NCBI RefSeq assembly: GCF_001936575.1 | Contig: NZ_MSMP01000006.1 | Coordinates: 1-64,000, forward strand | DNA from: Tenacibaculum agarivorans | GTDB taxonomy: Bacteria > Bacteroidota > Bacteroidia > Flavobacteriales > Flavobacteriaceae | Length of the DNA stretch: 64,000 bases | Direction: 5' to 3' | Notes under the pieces: model-generated | What the model was told of the DNA's origin: nothing | Databases searched by the model: none | What the model saw: the letters and a program-made list of their open reading frames with translations, nothing else | Part shown: positions 25,943 through 35,207 of the stretch, piece by piece | Position numbering within the stretch: the first letter of the stretch is position 1 | Layout of the letters: every line of letters starts with the position of its first letter | Translations under genes and position numbers: made by a program

Positions 25943-26922
25943 ACTTTATTTAATTTTTTCTGATATTTATTTACGTTTTTGGAGTCCCCAACAGCTTTGT
26001 AAGCTTTCATTAGCTCTAAATAAAAACGTTTCTCCATTTGTCTATCATCAATCACAAAATCAATACCATTTTGTAACGATTCAATAGCTTTTTTGTATTT
26101 ATTGGCTTTATTTAACGCTTTTCCATTCATTAAATACACAAAAGGTTGCGCAGGAAATAAGGACAGCCCTTCTTCACTATAATTCAATAAATCGGAATTA
26201 TTTTCATTATCTAATTTCAATAATAAATTACTCAGATTCTGAAATGATTTTTGTTTTTCAAAAACTACTTTCAAATTACTATTTTCGGTAGCTTTTACTA
26301 CAGTATTCCTTGGCTTCTTTCTTAAATCACTTTTTAATTTACGTAGGCGTTGATTCAATAACTTGGCTTCGGTTAATTCATCTAACACCTTATTGGCGGC
26401 TTTTTTGTCATTATTCAGTAAATGAAGAAATACTAAAGGCCTTCTTTTTTTAGGGAAACGTGTTCCTAATCCCTCTTGTATTTCAATGGCTTTTTCATAT
26501 TTAGCAGACTTTTTATATAAGGTAACTAAATGTTCTAAAAGCCATACATTTTGTGGGTCTAATTGAATAGCTTGTTCTGCATATTCTAAAGCTTCAGGAT
26601 ACTTATTTAAGAAATGATAATTTTTAGATAGCTCAAATAAAACAGCTTTCTCATTAGGAAGTATTGAATTACAATGCTCTAAAAGATCTATAGCTTTTTG
26701 ATATTTATAGGTTGCTTTTTGAGTCAATGCATCAAAAAAATGCTTTTCAAAATCTATCAATTTCTTCTCAGAAATACTCGATTCTAAAACAAGACTATCT
26801 TGAGCTTGTAACTGTAATGAGAAAATATAGAAAACAAGAAAAGAGGCATAAAAAAGAGCTCTTTTCTTGTTTTTTACTATACTTTGATTCTTTATTTTAT
26901 GTAAGTTCTGTGTAATCACCAA
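25939..26922 (-). CDS. TPR-repeat exported protein
   Basis: A protein of about 320 residues with a hydrophobic N-terminal segment (FYASFLVFYIFSLQLQAQ) acting as signal peptide or anchor, followed by tetratricopeptide repeats such as YPEALEYAEQAIQLDPQNVW and KYEKAIEIQEGL in the first half and YKKAIESLQNGIDF near the end. TPRs are scaffolds for protein partners. The start is uncertain: TTG at 26922 or GTG at 26919, both overlapping the preceding gene. It belongs to the DUF4292/EnvC operon and probably works with these envelope proteins. Confidence 0.82.
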   Translation of the reverse strand: MVITQNLHKIKNQSIVKNKKRALFYASFLVFYIFSLQLQAQDSLVLESSISEKKLIDFEKHFFDALTQKATYKYQKAIDLLEHCNSILPNEKAVLFELSKNYHFLNKYPEALEYAEQAIQLDPQNVWLLEHLVTLYKKSAKYEKAIEIQEGLGTRFPKKRRPLVFLHLLNNDKKAANKVLDELTEAKLLNQRLRKLKSDLRKKPRNTVVKATENSNLKVVFEKQKSFQNLSNLLLKLDNENNSDLLNYSEEGLSLFPAQPFVYLMNGKALNKANKYKKAIESLQNGIDFVIDDRQMEKRFYLELMKAYKAVGDSKNVNKYQKKLNKV

Positions 26923-27913
26923 TACTTATTGAAGTAAAATTTCCATTAAATTTAGCAAAATTACCAATCATGGCATTGTTAAAATTGGCATTACTAATTT
27001 CTACATTAGTTTGAATTAAAGAATTTGCAATGGTTGAATTTTCAACTACACTATTTTCTCCAATCGAAACATGTGGACCAATTTTAGCATTTTTCAACAC
27101 TACATTTTTTCCAATATAACAAGGTTGAATAATTTCTGAGTTTTCTAAAATTACATCTTCAGCAACTAAATTATTGCCATCTGTTTGTTCAAAATCTAGG
27201 ACTTGTTTATTAGTGTCAACAGTAGGATCTTTTTTACCACAATCCATCCAAGCATTTACTTTACCAGGAATAAATTTGGCTCCTTGTTGTTTCAAAGACT
27301 CAAGAACATTTGTTAATTGATATTCATTGTTTTCTTTTAAATCGTTATCAATTAAATATTGAATTTCGCTTTTCAATTTATCACCATCTTTAAAGTAATA
27401 AATACCGATAATTGCCAAATCAGAGACAAACTCTTTTGGTTTTTCAACAAAGTCAGTAATAAATCCATTATCTAATTTTACAACACCAAAAGCGCTTGGA
27501 TCTTCTACTTGTTTTACCCAAATGGCTCCATCTGCATTAGTATCTAGTGTAAAATCAGCTTTGAATAAAGTATCAGCATAAGCAACCACGCATGGACCAC
27601 TTAATGAATCTTTAGCGCAATATATTGCATGAGCAGTCCCTAAGGCTTCTTCTTGAACGTATACAGAACCTTTAGCCCCTAGTTTTTCTGCTATTGTAAT
27701 TAATTTATCTTTAGTATCACTTGGAAATCCTTTTTTAGCCGGACCAATAACAAAAGCAATTTCTTCAATTTGTTGATCTATCACTTTACTAATGTCTTCA
27801 ACTAATCGTTGTACAATAGTTTTTCCTGCTATTACTGTTAAAGGCTTTGGAATTGTAAGTGTATGTGGTCGTAGTCTAGAACCTACACCAGCCATCGGTA
27901 CAATAATTTTCAT
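26897..27913 (-). CDS. Sugar nucleotidyltransferase with left-handed beta-helix tail
   Basis: A 338-residue nucleotidyltransferase. It should join a sugar 1-phosphate to an NTP. The N-terminal catalytic domain has GVGSRLRPHTLTIPKPL at 9-25, EEALGTAHAI and YADTLF, and the fold continues to about 235. The C-terminal 90 residues show hexapeptide-like repeats (ILENSEIIQPCYIGKNVVLKNAKIG in overlapping turns), giving a beta-helix as in RmlA-long or GDP-mannose pyrophosphorylase-like enzymes. The exact sugar is unknown. I chose the ATG at 27911-27913, since the upstream extension has no coding character. It precedes the TPR gene in the envelope operon. Confidence 0.85.
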   Translation of the reverse strand: MKIIVPMAGVGSRLRPHTLTIPKPLTVIAGKTIVQRLVEDISKVIDQQIEEIAFVIGPAKKGFPSDTKDKLITIAEKLGAKGSVYVQEEALGTAHAIYCAKDSLSGPCVVAYADTLFKADFTLDTNADGAIWVKQVEDPSAFGVVKLDNGFITDFVEKPKEFVSDLAIIGIYYFKDGDKLKSEIQYLIDNDLKENNEYQLTNVLESLKQQGAKFIPGKVNAWMDCGKKDPTVDTNKQVLDFEQTDGNNLVAEDVILENSEIIQPCYIGKNVVLKNAKIGPHVSIGENSVVENSTIANSLIQTNVEISNANFNNAMIGNFAKFNGNFTSISIGDYTELT

Positions 27914-27974
27914 TAATTTTTCTAGTTTATTTACAATATCGCAATATACTATAAATATTCCCTTCCTTAAAAAG

Positions 27975-29633
27975 TTAAATTCCTTTAGGAATAGCGTCAA
28001 TAAGTGTTTTAGTATATTCGGTTTTAGGTGTTTTGTAAATGTTGTCAGCGTCTCCTATTTCTTCTATTCTTCCTTTGTTCATAACTATAAGTTGATCAGA
28101 CATATACTTAACTACAGACAGATCATGAGATATAAAAATATAAGTGAATTTATAATTACTTTTTAATTCATTTAGTAGGTTTAAAATCTGTGCTTGCACA
28201 GAAACATCTAAAGCTGAAACAGATTCATCACAAATAATTAATTTTGGTTGTAATGCTATAGCACGGGCGATACCTATTCGTTGGCGTTGTCCTCCAGAGA
28301 ACTCATGAGGATATCTGTTGAAATGATTTTTTTCTAAACCAACATTTTCTAGTAAGTCCAACACATAATTTTTTCTTTCTTCTTTAGAATTTAAGATGTT
28401 GTGAACGTTCATAGGTTCCATAATAGCTTTACCTATAGTAATTCTTGGATTAAGAGAAGAATAGGGATCTTGAAATATAATTTGAATTTCTTTTCTCAGT
28501 TTTTTTAATTCACTTCGAGTTAACTTGGTAATGTCTTTACCTTGAAACTTTATATTACCAGATGTAGCTTTTTCAAGTTGCAAAATGGTTCTCACTAATG
28601 TCGTTTTTCCGCAGCCAGATTCACCTACTAGTCCAACAGTTTCCCCTTTGTAGACATTAAAAGAAACACTATTAACAGCTTTTACTTTATTTTTCTTAGC
28701 GAATAGAAAGGAAGTAGAGAAAAATTCTTTTTCAATATTTTGCACCTCAAGTAGTGGAGGTGCATTGTAAATTTTTGTGTGAAATTTTTCACGATCTTGA
28801 TCAGTATACAAAGTATGATCTAGAGTTTTATCAATAAAATCAGTTACTGTAGGTAGCTTTTTTAAACGAATGTTTTGTTGTGGTTTAGCATTAATTAATG
28901 CTTTTGTATAGTCGTTTTCAGGATTTTTAAAAATCGCTTCTGCATTTCCTTTTTCAACAATATTTCCTTTGTAAAGAACCACAATTTCATTTGCAATTTC
29001 AGCAACTAAACTTAAATCATGAGAAATAAATAATATACTCATTTCATTTTCTACCTGTAACTCTTTTAAAAGTTTTATAATTTCCTTTTGAACCGTAACA
29101 TCTAGCGCTGTTGTTGGTTCATCTGCAATTAATAACTTGGGTTTACAAGCAATAGCCATGGCAATCATGACACGTTGTTTTTGACCACCACTAATTTCAT
29201 GAGGATAAGCTTTGTATATACGATCTGGATTTGGAAGTTTGACTTTAGTGAAAAGAGAAATTACTTCTTCTTTTATTTCAGGTGTAGATAAATCAGTATG
29301 TGTTTTTAAAATTTCAGCGACTTGTTCTCCACATCTCATAATTGGGTTTAATGAACTCATCGGTTCTTGAAAAATCATCGATATGACTCTACCTCTTATT
29401 TTTTGAAACTTATGCTCAGATAGCGTTAATAAATTGTTATTATTGAAAGTAATGCTACCGTTGACTATGGCGTTTTTTGGTAGTAACCCCATTATAGATA
29501 AGGAAGTCAATGATTTACCACTTCCACTTTCTCCAACAACACAAATTATTTTGTTAGAGGGAAGGTCAAACGAAACATTATTAATTATTATTTTTTTTGA
29601 AAAAGAAATTGAAAGATTCTCAATTTTTAGCAT
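27975..29633 (-). CDS. Fused peptide-type ABC transporter ATPase (DppD-DppF / YejF type)
   Basis: A 552-residue cytoplasmic ATPase with two complete nucleotide-binding domains. Walker A motifs are GESGSGKS at 34-41 and GESGCGKT at 337-344; signatures are ISGGQKQR near 147-154 and SGGQRQR near 450; Walker B ends in ADEPTTALD and CDESVSALD. The oligopeptide-type C-terminal extensions follow each domain. It would energise peptide or nickel-type import, but no permease or binding-protein gene lies nearby, so its partners are encoded elsewhere. The gene is 62 bases upstream of the nucleotidyltransferase ATG. Confidence 0.93.
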   Translation of the reverse strand: MLKIENLSISFSKKIIINNVSFDLPSNKIICVVGESGSGKSLTSLSIMGLLPKNAIVNGSITFNNNNLLTLSEHKFQKIRGRVISMIFQEPMSSLNPIMRCGEQVAEILKTHTDLSTPEIKEEVISLFTKVKLPNPDRIYKAYPHEISGGQKQRVMIAMAIACKPKLLIADEPTTALDVTVQKEIIKLLKELQVENEMSILFISHDLSLVAEIANEIVVLYKGNIVEKGNAEAIFKNPENDYTKALINAKPQQNIRLKKLPTVTDFIDKTLDHTLYTDQDREKFHTKIYNAPPLLEVQNIEKEFFSTSFLFAKKNKVKAVNSVSFNVYKGETVGLVGESGCGKTTLVRTILQLEKATSGNIKFQGKDITKLTRSELKKLRKEIQIIFQDPYSSLNPRITIGKAIMEPMNVHNILNSKEERKNYVLDLLENVGLEKNHFNRYPHEFSGGQRQRIGIARAIALQPKLIICDESVSALDVSVQAQILNLLNELKSNYKFTYIFISHDLSVVKYMSDQLIVMNKGRIEEIGDADNIYKTPKTEYTKTLIDAIPKGI

Positions 29634-29711
29634 AAATATTGTCTATATGTGAATAAAAATCAAAAAAACGGGGTAAAAAATAATTGTTTTTGTCGAAATT
29701 TTTAATATTTT

Positions 29712-29741
29712 TTTGATTTCTGCAAAAAAAAATTATATTTG
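29712..29741 (+). promoter_or_regulatory. Bacteroidota-type promoter of the S8 peptidase gene
   Basis: TTTG (29712-29715) as -33 element and TATATTTG (29734-29741) as -7 element, 18 bases apart. This is the clearest promoter in the window. Transcription would start near 29748 and leave a leader of about 70 bases. Confidence 0.65.
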
Positions 29742-29818
29742 GCGCACTATTAACAAAACTTTAAGGTTTCTTTTAAGTTTATTTAAGAGAAGCCTGCACC
29801 ATTTAAACCCTTCAAAAA

Positions 29819-32800
29819 ATGAAAAACTTTTCAGCAAAGTTATTACTTTCTGCTGCATTGTCGGTTGGTTCCGTACAATTATATGCACAAAGTGATCAAC
29901 AAATTCAACAAATTCAAAACAAGTACGATTTAGGAAAACTACAAAAAATCGAAAAGTCTATTGAGGCTAAAGAAAATTCAGAAAGAGAACAAGCGTACAA
30001 AATTGCGAAACAAAAAGGATGGGAAACTGAGATTACTACTAAAGATGGTAGATTTATGCAATTACAAAGAGTAGTAAACGGAAATCCTATTTACTATACT
30101 ACTTTTAATGTAGATGCTGCAAGATCTACTAGAACTAACCACTTAAATGCTGGAGGTTCATTAGGATTAAACTTAATGGGACAAGGAATGACAGCTCACG
30201 TTTGGGATGGAGGTATCGCAAGAGCCTCTCACCAAGAGTATGACGGAGCTGGTGGTAATAACCGTTTTTCTGTAGGGGACGGAAGCACAAGCTTAAATTT
30301 CCACGCTGCTCACGTAACGGGTACTATCATAGCTTCTGGAGTTCAAGCAGATGCTAAAGGGATGGCACCTCATGCAAGTGCTGTTGGATATTTTTGGGAT
30401 AATGATACTTCTGAGGCAGCTGCAGCTGCGGCAAACGGAATGTTAGTGTCTAACCACTCTTACGGTTTTGCTGCTAGAGATCAGTTTGGACAAGTACAAA
30501 TACCACAATACTTCTTTGGAGGTTATATTGATAACTCTAGAGATTGGGATCAAATCATGTTTAATGCACCAAACTATTTAATGGTAGTAGCTGCAGGTAA
30601 CGATGGAAATGATAATACTGCAAATAATAATCCAACTGGAGGTTCTGGATGGGATAAGTTAACTGGACATTCAGTTTCAAAAAACAACTTAGTTGTAGCA
30701 AATGCTCAAGATGCGAATGTAAGTAGCAATGGTACTTTAAATTCTGTTTCAATAAACAGTTCAAGTAGTGAAGGTCCAACAGATGATTTCCGTATTAAAC
30801 CAGATATTACTGGTAATGGTACAGGAGTATATTCTACATATCACAACAGTAATACAGCATATAATTCTATTACTGGTACGTCTATGGCATCTCCAAACGT
30901 AGCAGGTTCTATGTTATTATTACAACAGCACTATAATAATATTAATGGAAACTTCATGAGATCGGCTACTTTAAAAGGTTTAGCATTACACACTGCTGAT
31001 GATGCTGGAGCTTCTGGTCCTGATGCTGTTTTTGGATGGGGATTATTAAATGCTAAGAGAGCTGCAGAAACGATTACTGAAAATGGAAACAAATCAAAAG
31101 TTGAAGAGTTAACATTAAATGCAGGTCAAACATATACGGTTACTGTAGATTCTGATGGAGTAAGTCCATTATTAGCTTCTATTTCTTGGACAGATAGACC
31201 AGGTACTGCTGTAACTACAGTAAATTCTACTACTCCAGTTTTAGTAAATGATTTAGATATTAGAGTATCTAAAGGAAGTTCACAATTTTTACCATATGAA
31301 TTAACTGGTCCAACAACTAGTGCTAAGAGAGATAATAATGTAGATCCATTTGAAAGAGTAGATGTAGCTAATGCATCAGGAACATATACAATTACAGTTA
31401 CACACAAAGGATCATTAACAGGAGGAAGCCAAGCTTTTTCTCTAATCGTTACAGGAGTTGCAGGATCTGGAACACCTCCAGACCCAGTTACATGTACAAG
31501 TACTATTAATTCTTTCCCATATGGAGAAAGTTTTGAGTCTAATGATGGATGGACTCAAGTTACAGGAGATGATGGTAACTGGGTAAGAGATGCTAACGGA
31601 ACACCTTCTTCAGGAACAGGACCAAGTGCTGGTGCTGATGGATCTTTCTACATGTTCTTAGAGGCTTCTACAAATAGTAGTGCAGGTCAAATAGGAAATA
31701 ACGCAACTGCAATTTTACAAAGTCCATGTTTAGATTTATCGTCTGCATCTTCAGCTACATTCTCATTTAGCAACCATATGTTTGGTACAAGTGTAGGATC
31801 TTTAGCAGTTGAAGCTTCAACTGATGGTACAAATTGGACTAGTTTATGGTCACAATCAGGAAACCAAGGAAATCAATGGAATGATGTATCTGTAAATTTA
31901 AGTGCTTACTTAGGACAAAGCGAGCTTAAATTACGTTTTGTAGGTACTACAGGAACAAGCTGGTCTAGTGATATCGCTATCGATAATTTAGCAGTTAGTA
32001 CAAGTGGAGGTTCTACACCAGATACACAAGCGCCTACTGCACCATCTAATGTTCAAGCATCTAGCATTACACAAACTACAGCTACAGTTAGCTGGTCTGC
32101 TTCAATAGATAACGTTGGAGTAACAGGATATGAAGTATTCCAAGGTTCTACAAGTATAGGAACAGTTACTGGTACTTCAGCAAATCTTACAGGATTAACT
32201 ACAAATACATCATATACTATTTCAGTTAGAGCAAATGATGCTGCAGGAAATGCTTCAGCTGCAGGTACAGTAAGCTTTACTACATTAGGAAGCAGTGTTA
32301 CGTATTGTGCTTCTAGTGGAAACAGAACTCAATTTGAATGGATTGATAATGTTGAACTAGGAGGAATCACAAATGCAACTGGTGCAGGAAGTGGTTATTC
32401 TGACTTTACGTCTCAAGTAGGAACTTTAGCAAGAGGTAGCTCTAATAGTATGATTGTAAGTGCAGGATTTAGCGGTCAAGCTTATACTGAGTTCTGGTCA
32501 GTTTGGATAGATTTCAACCAAAATGGAACTTTCGAAAGTAGCGAACAAGTAGTTTCTGGATCTTCTTCTAGTGCAAATAACTTATCTGCGACAGTAGATG
32601 TACCTGCTAATGCTACTTTAGGTCAAACAAGAATGCGTGTATCTATGAAATATAATGCTGCACAAACAGCTTGTGAGAACTTTGCAGATGGTGAAGTAGA
32701 AGACTATACAATTAATATTACTGCGTCTACTACTAACTTATTCACAACATTTGCTACTGGCGATGCTGATCCTTTAGGAACTGAAAAATCAACTGTATTT

Positions 32801-33037
32801 GGTGCATATCCAAATCCAGCAACAGACTTTGTACAGTTAATAAACGCAGGAAACACTAGAGACGGATTAAATGCGTTAAGATCTTATAGTATCACAAATA
32901 CTATTGGTCAAACAGTGTTAAGTGGAAAACTAGAAAGTTCAAGAATAAATGTATCTACATTAAACTCGGGAATGTATATTCTAGAAACTACTGACGGACA
33001 AAAAGTATTTACAACTAAAATATTGGTTACGAGATAA
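29819..33037 (+). CDS. Secreted S8 (subtilisin-like) peptidase with MAM-like, FN3, GEVED and T9SS domains
   Basis: A 1072-residue secreted serine peptidase with signal peptide ending LYAQ. The S8 domain spans about 115-425: Asp130 (AHVWDGG), His165 (HAAHVTGT), oxyanion Asn261 (AAGNDG) and Ser355 (GTSMASPN). A P/proprotein-like beta domain follows to about 550. Then come a MAM-like jelly roll with two Cys at about 565-735, an FN3 domain at about 742-825, and a GEVED-type domain at about 830-975 (EFWSVWIDFNQNGTFE, FADGEVEDYT). A T9SS sorting domain ends it (FGAYPNPATDF). It is exported to the surface or medium to degrade protein. The next gene shares the GEVED module. Confidence 0.93.
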   Translation: MKNFSAKLLLSAALSVGSVQLYAQSDQQIQQIQNKYDLGKLQKIEKSIEAKENSEREQAYKIAKQKGWETEITTKDGRFMQLQRVVNGNPIYYTTFNVDAARSTRTNHLNAGGSLGLNLMGQGMTAHVWDGGIARASHQEYDGAGGNNRFSVGDGSTSLNFHAAHVTGTIIASGVQADAKGMAPHASAVGYFWDNDTSEAAAAAANGMLVSNHSYGFAARDQFGQVQIPQYFFGGYIDNSRDWDQIMFNAPNYLMVVAAGNDGNDNTANNNPTGGSGWDKLTGHSVSKNNLVVANAQDANVSSNGTLNSVSINSSSSEGPTDDFRIKPDITGNGTGVYSTYHNSNTAYNSITGTSMASPNVAGSMLLLQQHYNNINGNFMRSATLKGLALHTADDAGASGPDAVFGWGLLNAKRAAETITENGNKSKVEELTLNAGQTYTVTVDSDGVSPLLASISWTDRPGTAVTTVNSTTPVLVNDLDIRVSKGSSQFLPYELTGPTTSAKRDNNVDPFERVDVANASGTYTITVTHKGSLTGGSQAFSLIVTGVAGSGTPPDPVTCTSTINSFPYGESFESNDGWTQVTGDDGNWVRDANGTPSSGTGPSAGADGSFYMFLEASTNSSAGQIGNNATAILQSPCLDLSSASSATFSFSNHMFGTSVGSLAVEASTDGTNWTSLWSQSGNQGNQWNDVSVNLSAYLGQSELKLRFVGTTGTSWSSDIAIDNLAVSTSGGSTPDTQAPTAPSNVQASSITQTTATVSWSASIDNVGVTGYEVFQGSTSIGTVTGTSANLTGLTTNTSYTISVRANDAAGNASAAGTVSFTTLGSSVTYCASSGNRTQFEWIDNVELGGITNATGAGSGYSDFTSQVGTLARGSSNSMIVSAGFSGQAYTEFWSVWIDFNQNGTFESSEQVVSGSSSSANNLSATVDVPANATLGQTRMRVSMKYNAAQTACENFADGEVEDYTINITASTTNLFTTFATGDADPLGTEKSTVFGAYPNPATDFVQLINAGNTRDGLNALRSYSITNTIGQTVLSGKLESSRINVSTLNSGMYILETTDGQKVFTTKILVTR

Positions 33038-33074
33038 AAACCCTTCAAATATTATTATTTAACAACCAATACCT

Positions 33075-33104
33075 AAACCCAAGCGCAACGCTTGGGTTTT
33101 TTTG
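33075..33104 (+). terminator. Rho-independent terminator after the S8 peptidase gene
   Basis: Perfect 11-bp arms AAACCCAAGCG (33075-33085) and CGCTTGGGTTT (33089-33099) with a three-base loop and a T run. Confidence 0.92.
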
Positions 33105-33307
33105 ATGAATTATATTTATGTTTTTAAGAGTTTTTGGCAAAAAATATTCAGTTTTTATCTTTTTTTCTTGTGTATTTTTCAATAAAAAATTAGATTCGCC
33201 AACCATAATTAAAAAGGAAGTTGTATTGTAAGTTTTCAAACTCCCAAATCTGAATTCAATTCAAACTTTCCTGTTTAGTTTTATTTTTACTAATAAACCC
33301 TTAAACC

Positions 33308-35071
33308 ATGAAAAACAGAATTACTCCTGTAATACTGGGGATTTTCCTTAGTATTTCTATGCTTGCACAGCAAAAACCAACCCAAGTAAAACGTGATTGT
33401 AATGTGATGGAACTTTTAGAAGAAAGTATCCAAAAAGACCCTAGCATTAAACAACGAATGATAGACATGGAAGCAAATGCTCAGAAAAGAGCTTTAAAGA
33501 TGAAAAACCTACAAGGTAAAATAGTAGGGAATGTAATTCAAATTCCAGTTGTAGTACACGTTTTACATACTAATTCAACTAATAATATCAGTACTGCACA
33601 AATACAATCTCAATTAGATGTATTAAATGCAGATTTTAGAAGAACTAACTCAGATAGAACAAACAAATGGAGTCAAGCAGCAGATTCTCAAATAGAGTTT
33701 TACTTGGCAAAAGTAGATCCTAATGGTAATCCTACTTCTGGAATTACTAGAAAAAGGGTAAGTAAATCTACTTGGAACTTATCTTTAGGAGATGGAGATG
33801 ATCTAAAAAAATCTTCTGAAGGAGGAGTGAATCCATGGAATACTGCTGAGTATTTAAACATGTGGATTGTAGATAATTTAATAAGAAATACGCCAACAGG
33901 TACAGCTACTATCTTAGGTTTTGCTCAGTTTCCTTGGGATACAGACGCTTCAACCGATGGTGTTGTAATGTCTGATCAATATTTTGGAACAACAGGCACA
34001 GCTAGAGCACCATTTGATGGAGGAAGAACAACAACACATGAGGTTGGACATTATTTTGGTTTACGTCATATTTGGGGTGACGGTGCTTGTGGTGTAGATG
34101 ATGGAATTTCTGATACTCCAGAATCTGATGCTCCAAACTACGGATGTTCAGCAGGGCACACCTCTTGTGGGTCTGAAGATATGGTACAAAATTATATGGA
34201 TTATTCAGATGATTCTTGTATGAACTTATTTACTCAAGGTCAAAAAAATGTGATGCGTTCTTTTTTAGAAGCTGGTGGAGCTAGACGTACATTAGCATTA
34301 TCTGATAAGACAGAAACAGGTGGAGGTTCTACAACAGATCCAACGCCAGTTACATATTGTGGGTCTAAAGGAAACCGTTCTTCATTCGAATGGATTGATA
34401 ATGTTGAATTAGGAGGAATCAGAAATAGAACAGCTTCTAATGGAGGTTATGGAGATTTTACATCTCAGGTAGGTACATTACAAAGAGGAGCTTCTAGTAG
34501 TATGATTGTTAGTGCAGGTTTTTCAGGTCAAGCGTATACAGAATTTTGGTCTGTTTGGATTGATTTTAACCAAAATGGTACTTTTGAAGGAAGTGAAAGA
34601 GTTGTATTTGGATCATCTTCAAGTGCAAATAACCTATCAGCTACAGTAAATGTTCCTTCAAGTGCAAGATTAGGACGTACAAGAATGCGTGTATCTATGA
34701 AGTATAATGCGGAACAAACACCTTGTGAAACTTTTGCTGATGGTGAAGTAGAAGATTATACCGTTAATATTACAACGACAGGAGGTTCTTCTAGAGTAGA
34801 TGCAGATGCAGCTAGAGCATTAGGAAATGAAACAGCGCAAACTTTTGCAGCATTCCCTAATCCTGCAGATACTTTTGTTGAGGTAAGATTAACAAATGTA
34901 GATGCAAGTTTAGCATCGTATAAAATTATAAATACAGTTGGACAAACAGTACAGTCAGGAAGTTTAGATGCTTCTCAACAAATTAATGTGTCTAATTTAA
35001 CCTTAGGTATTTATATTTTAGAAGTAAATGATGGTCAAAAATCGTTTATGACTAAATTAGTTAAGGAATAA
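33308..35071 (+). CDS. Secreted M43 (pappalysin-like) zinc metallopeptidase with GEVED and T9SS domains
   Basis: A 587-residue secreted metallopeptidase of the metzincin clan. Signal peptide ends near MLAQ. After a propeptide of about 60 residues, the catalytic domain carries the zinc site HEVGHYFGLRH at 244-254 and the Met-turn NYMDYSDD near 295-302, with paired Cys around DTPESDAPNYGCSAGHTSCG. Residues of about 348-490 form a GEVED-type domain closely similar to that of the preceding S8 peptidase, and the last 80 residues are a T9SS sorting domain (FAAFPNPAD). It has its own terminators on both sides, so the two peptidase genes are probably separate transcripts. Confidence 0.93.
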   Translation: MKNRITPVILGIFLSISMLAQQKPTQVKRDCNVMELLEESIQKDPSIKQRMIDMEANAQKRALKMKNLQGKIVGNVIQIPVVVHVLHTNSTNNISTAQIQSQLDVLNADFRRTNSDRTNKWSQAADSQIEFYLAKVDPNGNPTSGITRKRVSKSTWNLSLGDGDDLKKSSEGGVNPWNTAEYLNMWIVDNLIRNTPTGTATILGFAQFPWDTDASTDGVVMSDQYFGTTGTARAPFDGGRTTTHEVGHYFGLRHIWGDGACGVDDGISDTPESDAPNYGCSAGHTSCGSEDMVQNYMDYSDDSCMNLFTQGQKNVMRSFLEAGGARRTLALSDKTETGGGSTTDPTPVTYCGSKGNRSSFEWIDNVELGGIRNRTASNGGYGDFTSQVGTLQRGASSSMIVSAGFSGQAYTEFWSVWIDFNQNGTFEGSERVVFGSSSSANNLSATVNVPSSARLGRTRMRVSMKYNAEQTPCETFADGEVEDYTVNITTTGGSSRVDADAARALGNETAQTFAAFPNPADTFVEVRLTNVDASLASYKIINTVGQTVQSGSLDASQQINVSNLTLGIYILEVNDGQKSFMTKLVKE

Positions 35072-35098
35072 TATATAACTTTAGATAATTCTTAGTTT

Positions 35099-35128
35099 AA
35101 AGTCCAAGCATTGCTTGGACTTTTTTTT
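35099..35128 (+). terminator. Rho-independent terminator after the M43 peptidase gene
   Basis: Arms AAAGTCCAAGC (35099-35109) and GCTTGGACTTT (35113-35123), three-base loop and a T tail to 35128. An upstream in-frame start for the next gene would lie inside this hairpin, which argues against it. Confidence 0.92.
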
Positions 35129-35173
35129 ATGTTCTTTATTGAAAAAGCAAATATTAGAGCCTGTTAAAATTAG

Positions 35174-35181
35174 TACATTTG
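35174..35181 (+). promoter_or_regulatory. -7 promoter box of the ABC-F gene
   Basis: TACATTTG fits TAnnTTTG and lies 26 bases before the ATG at 35208. It supports that start over a TTG-type start at 35115. Confidence 0.5.
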
Positions 35182-35207
35182 CGATAACAAGAAATAGTAT
35201 CACACAA

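Noticed and set aside
27792..28166. Plus-strand frame of 124 codons
   Set aside because: It is antisense to the nucleotidyltransferase start and the ABC ATPase end, with no conserved motif.
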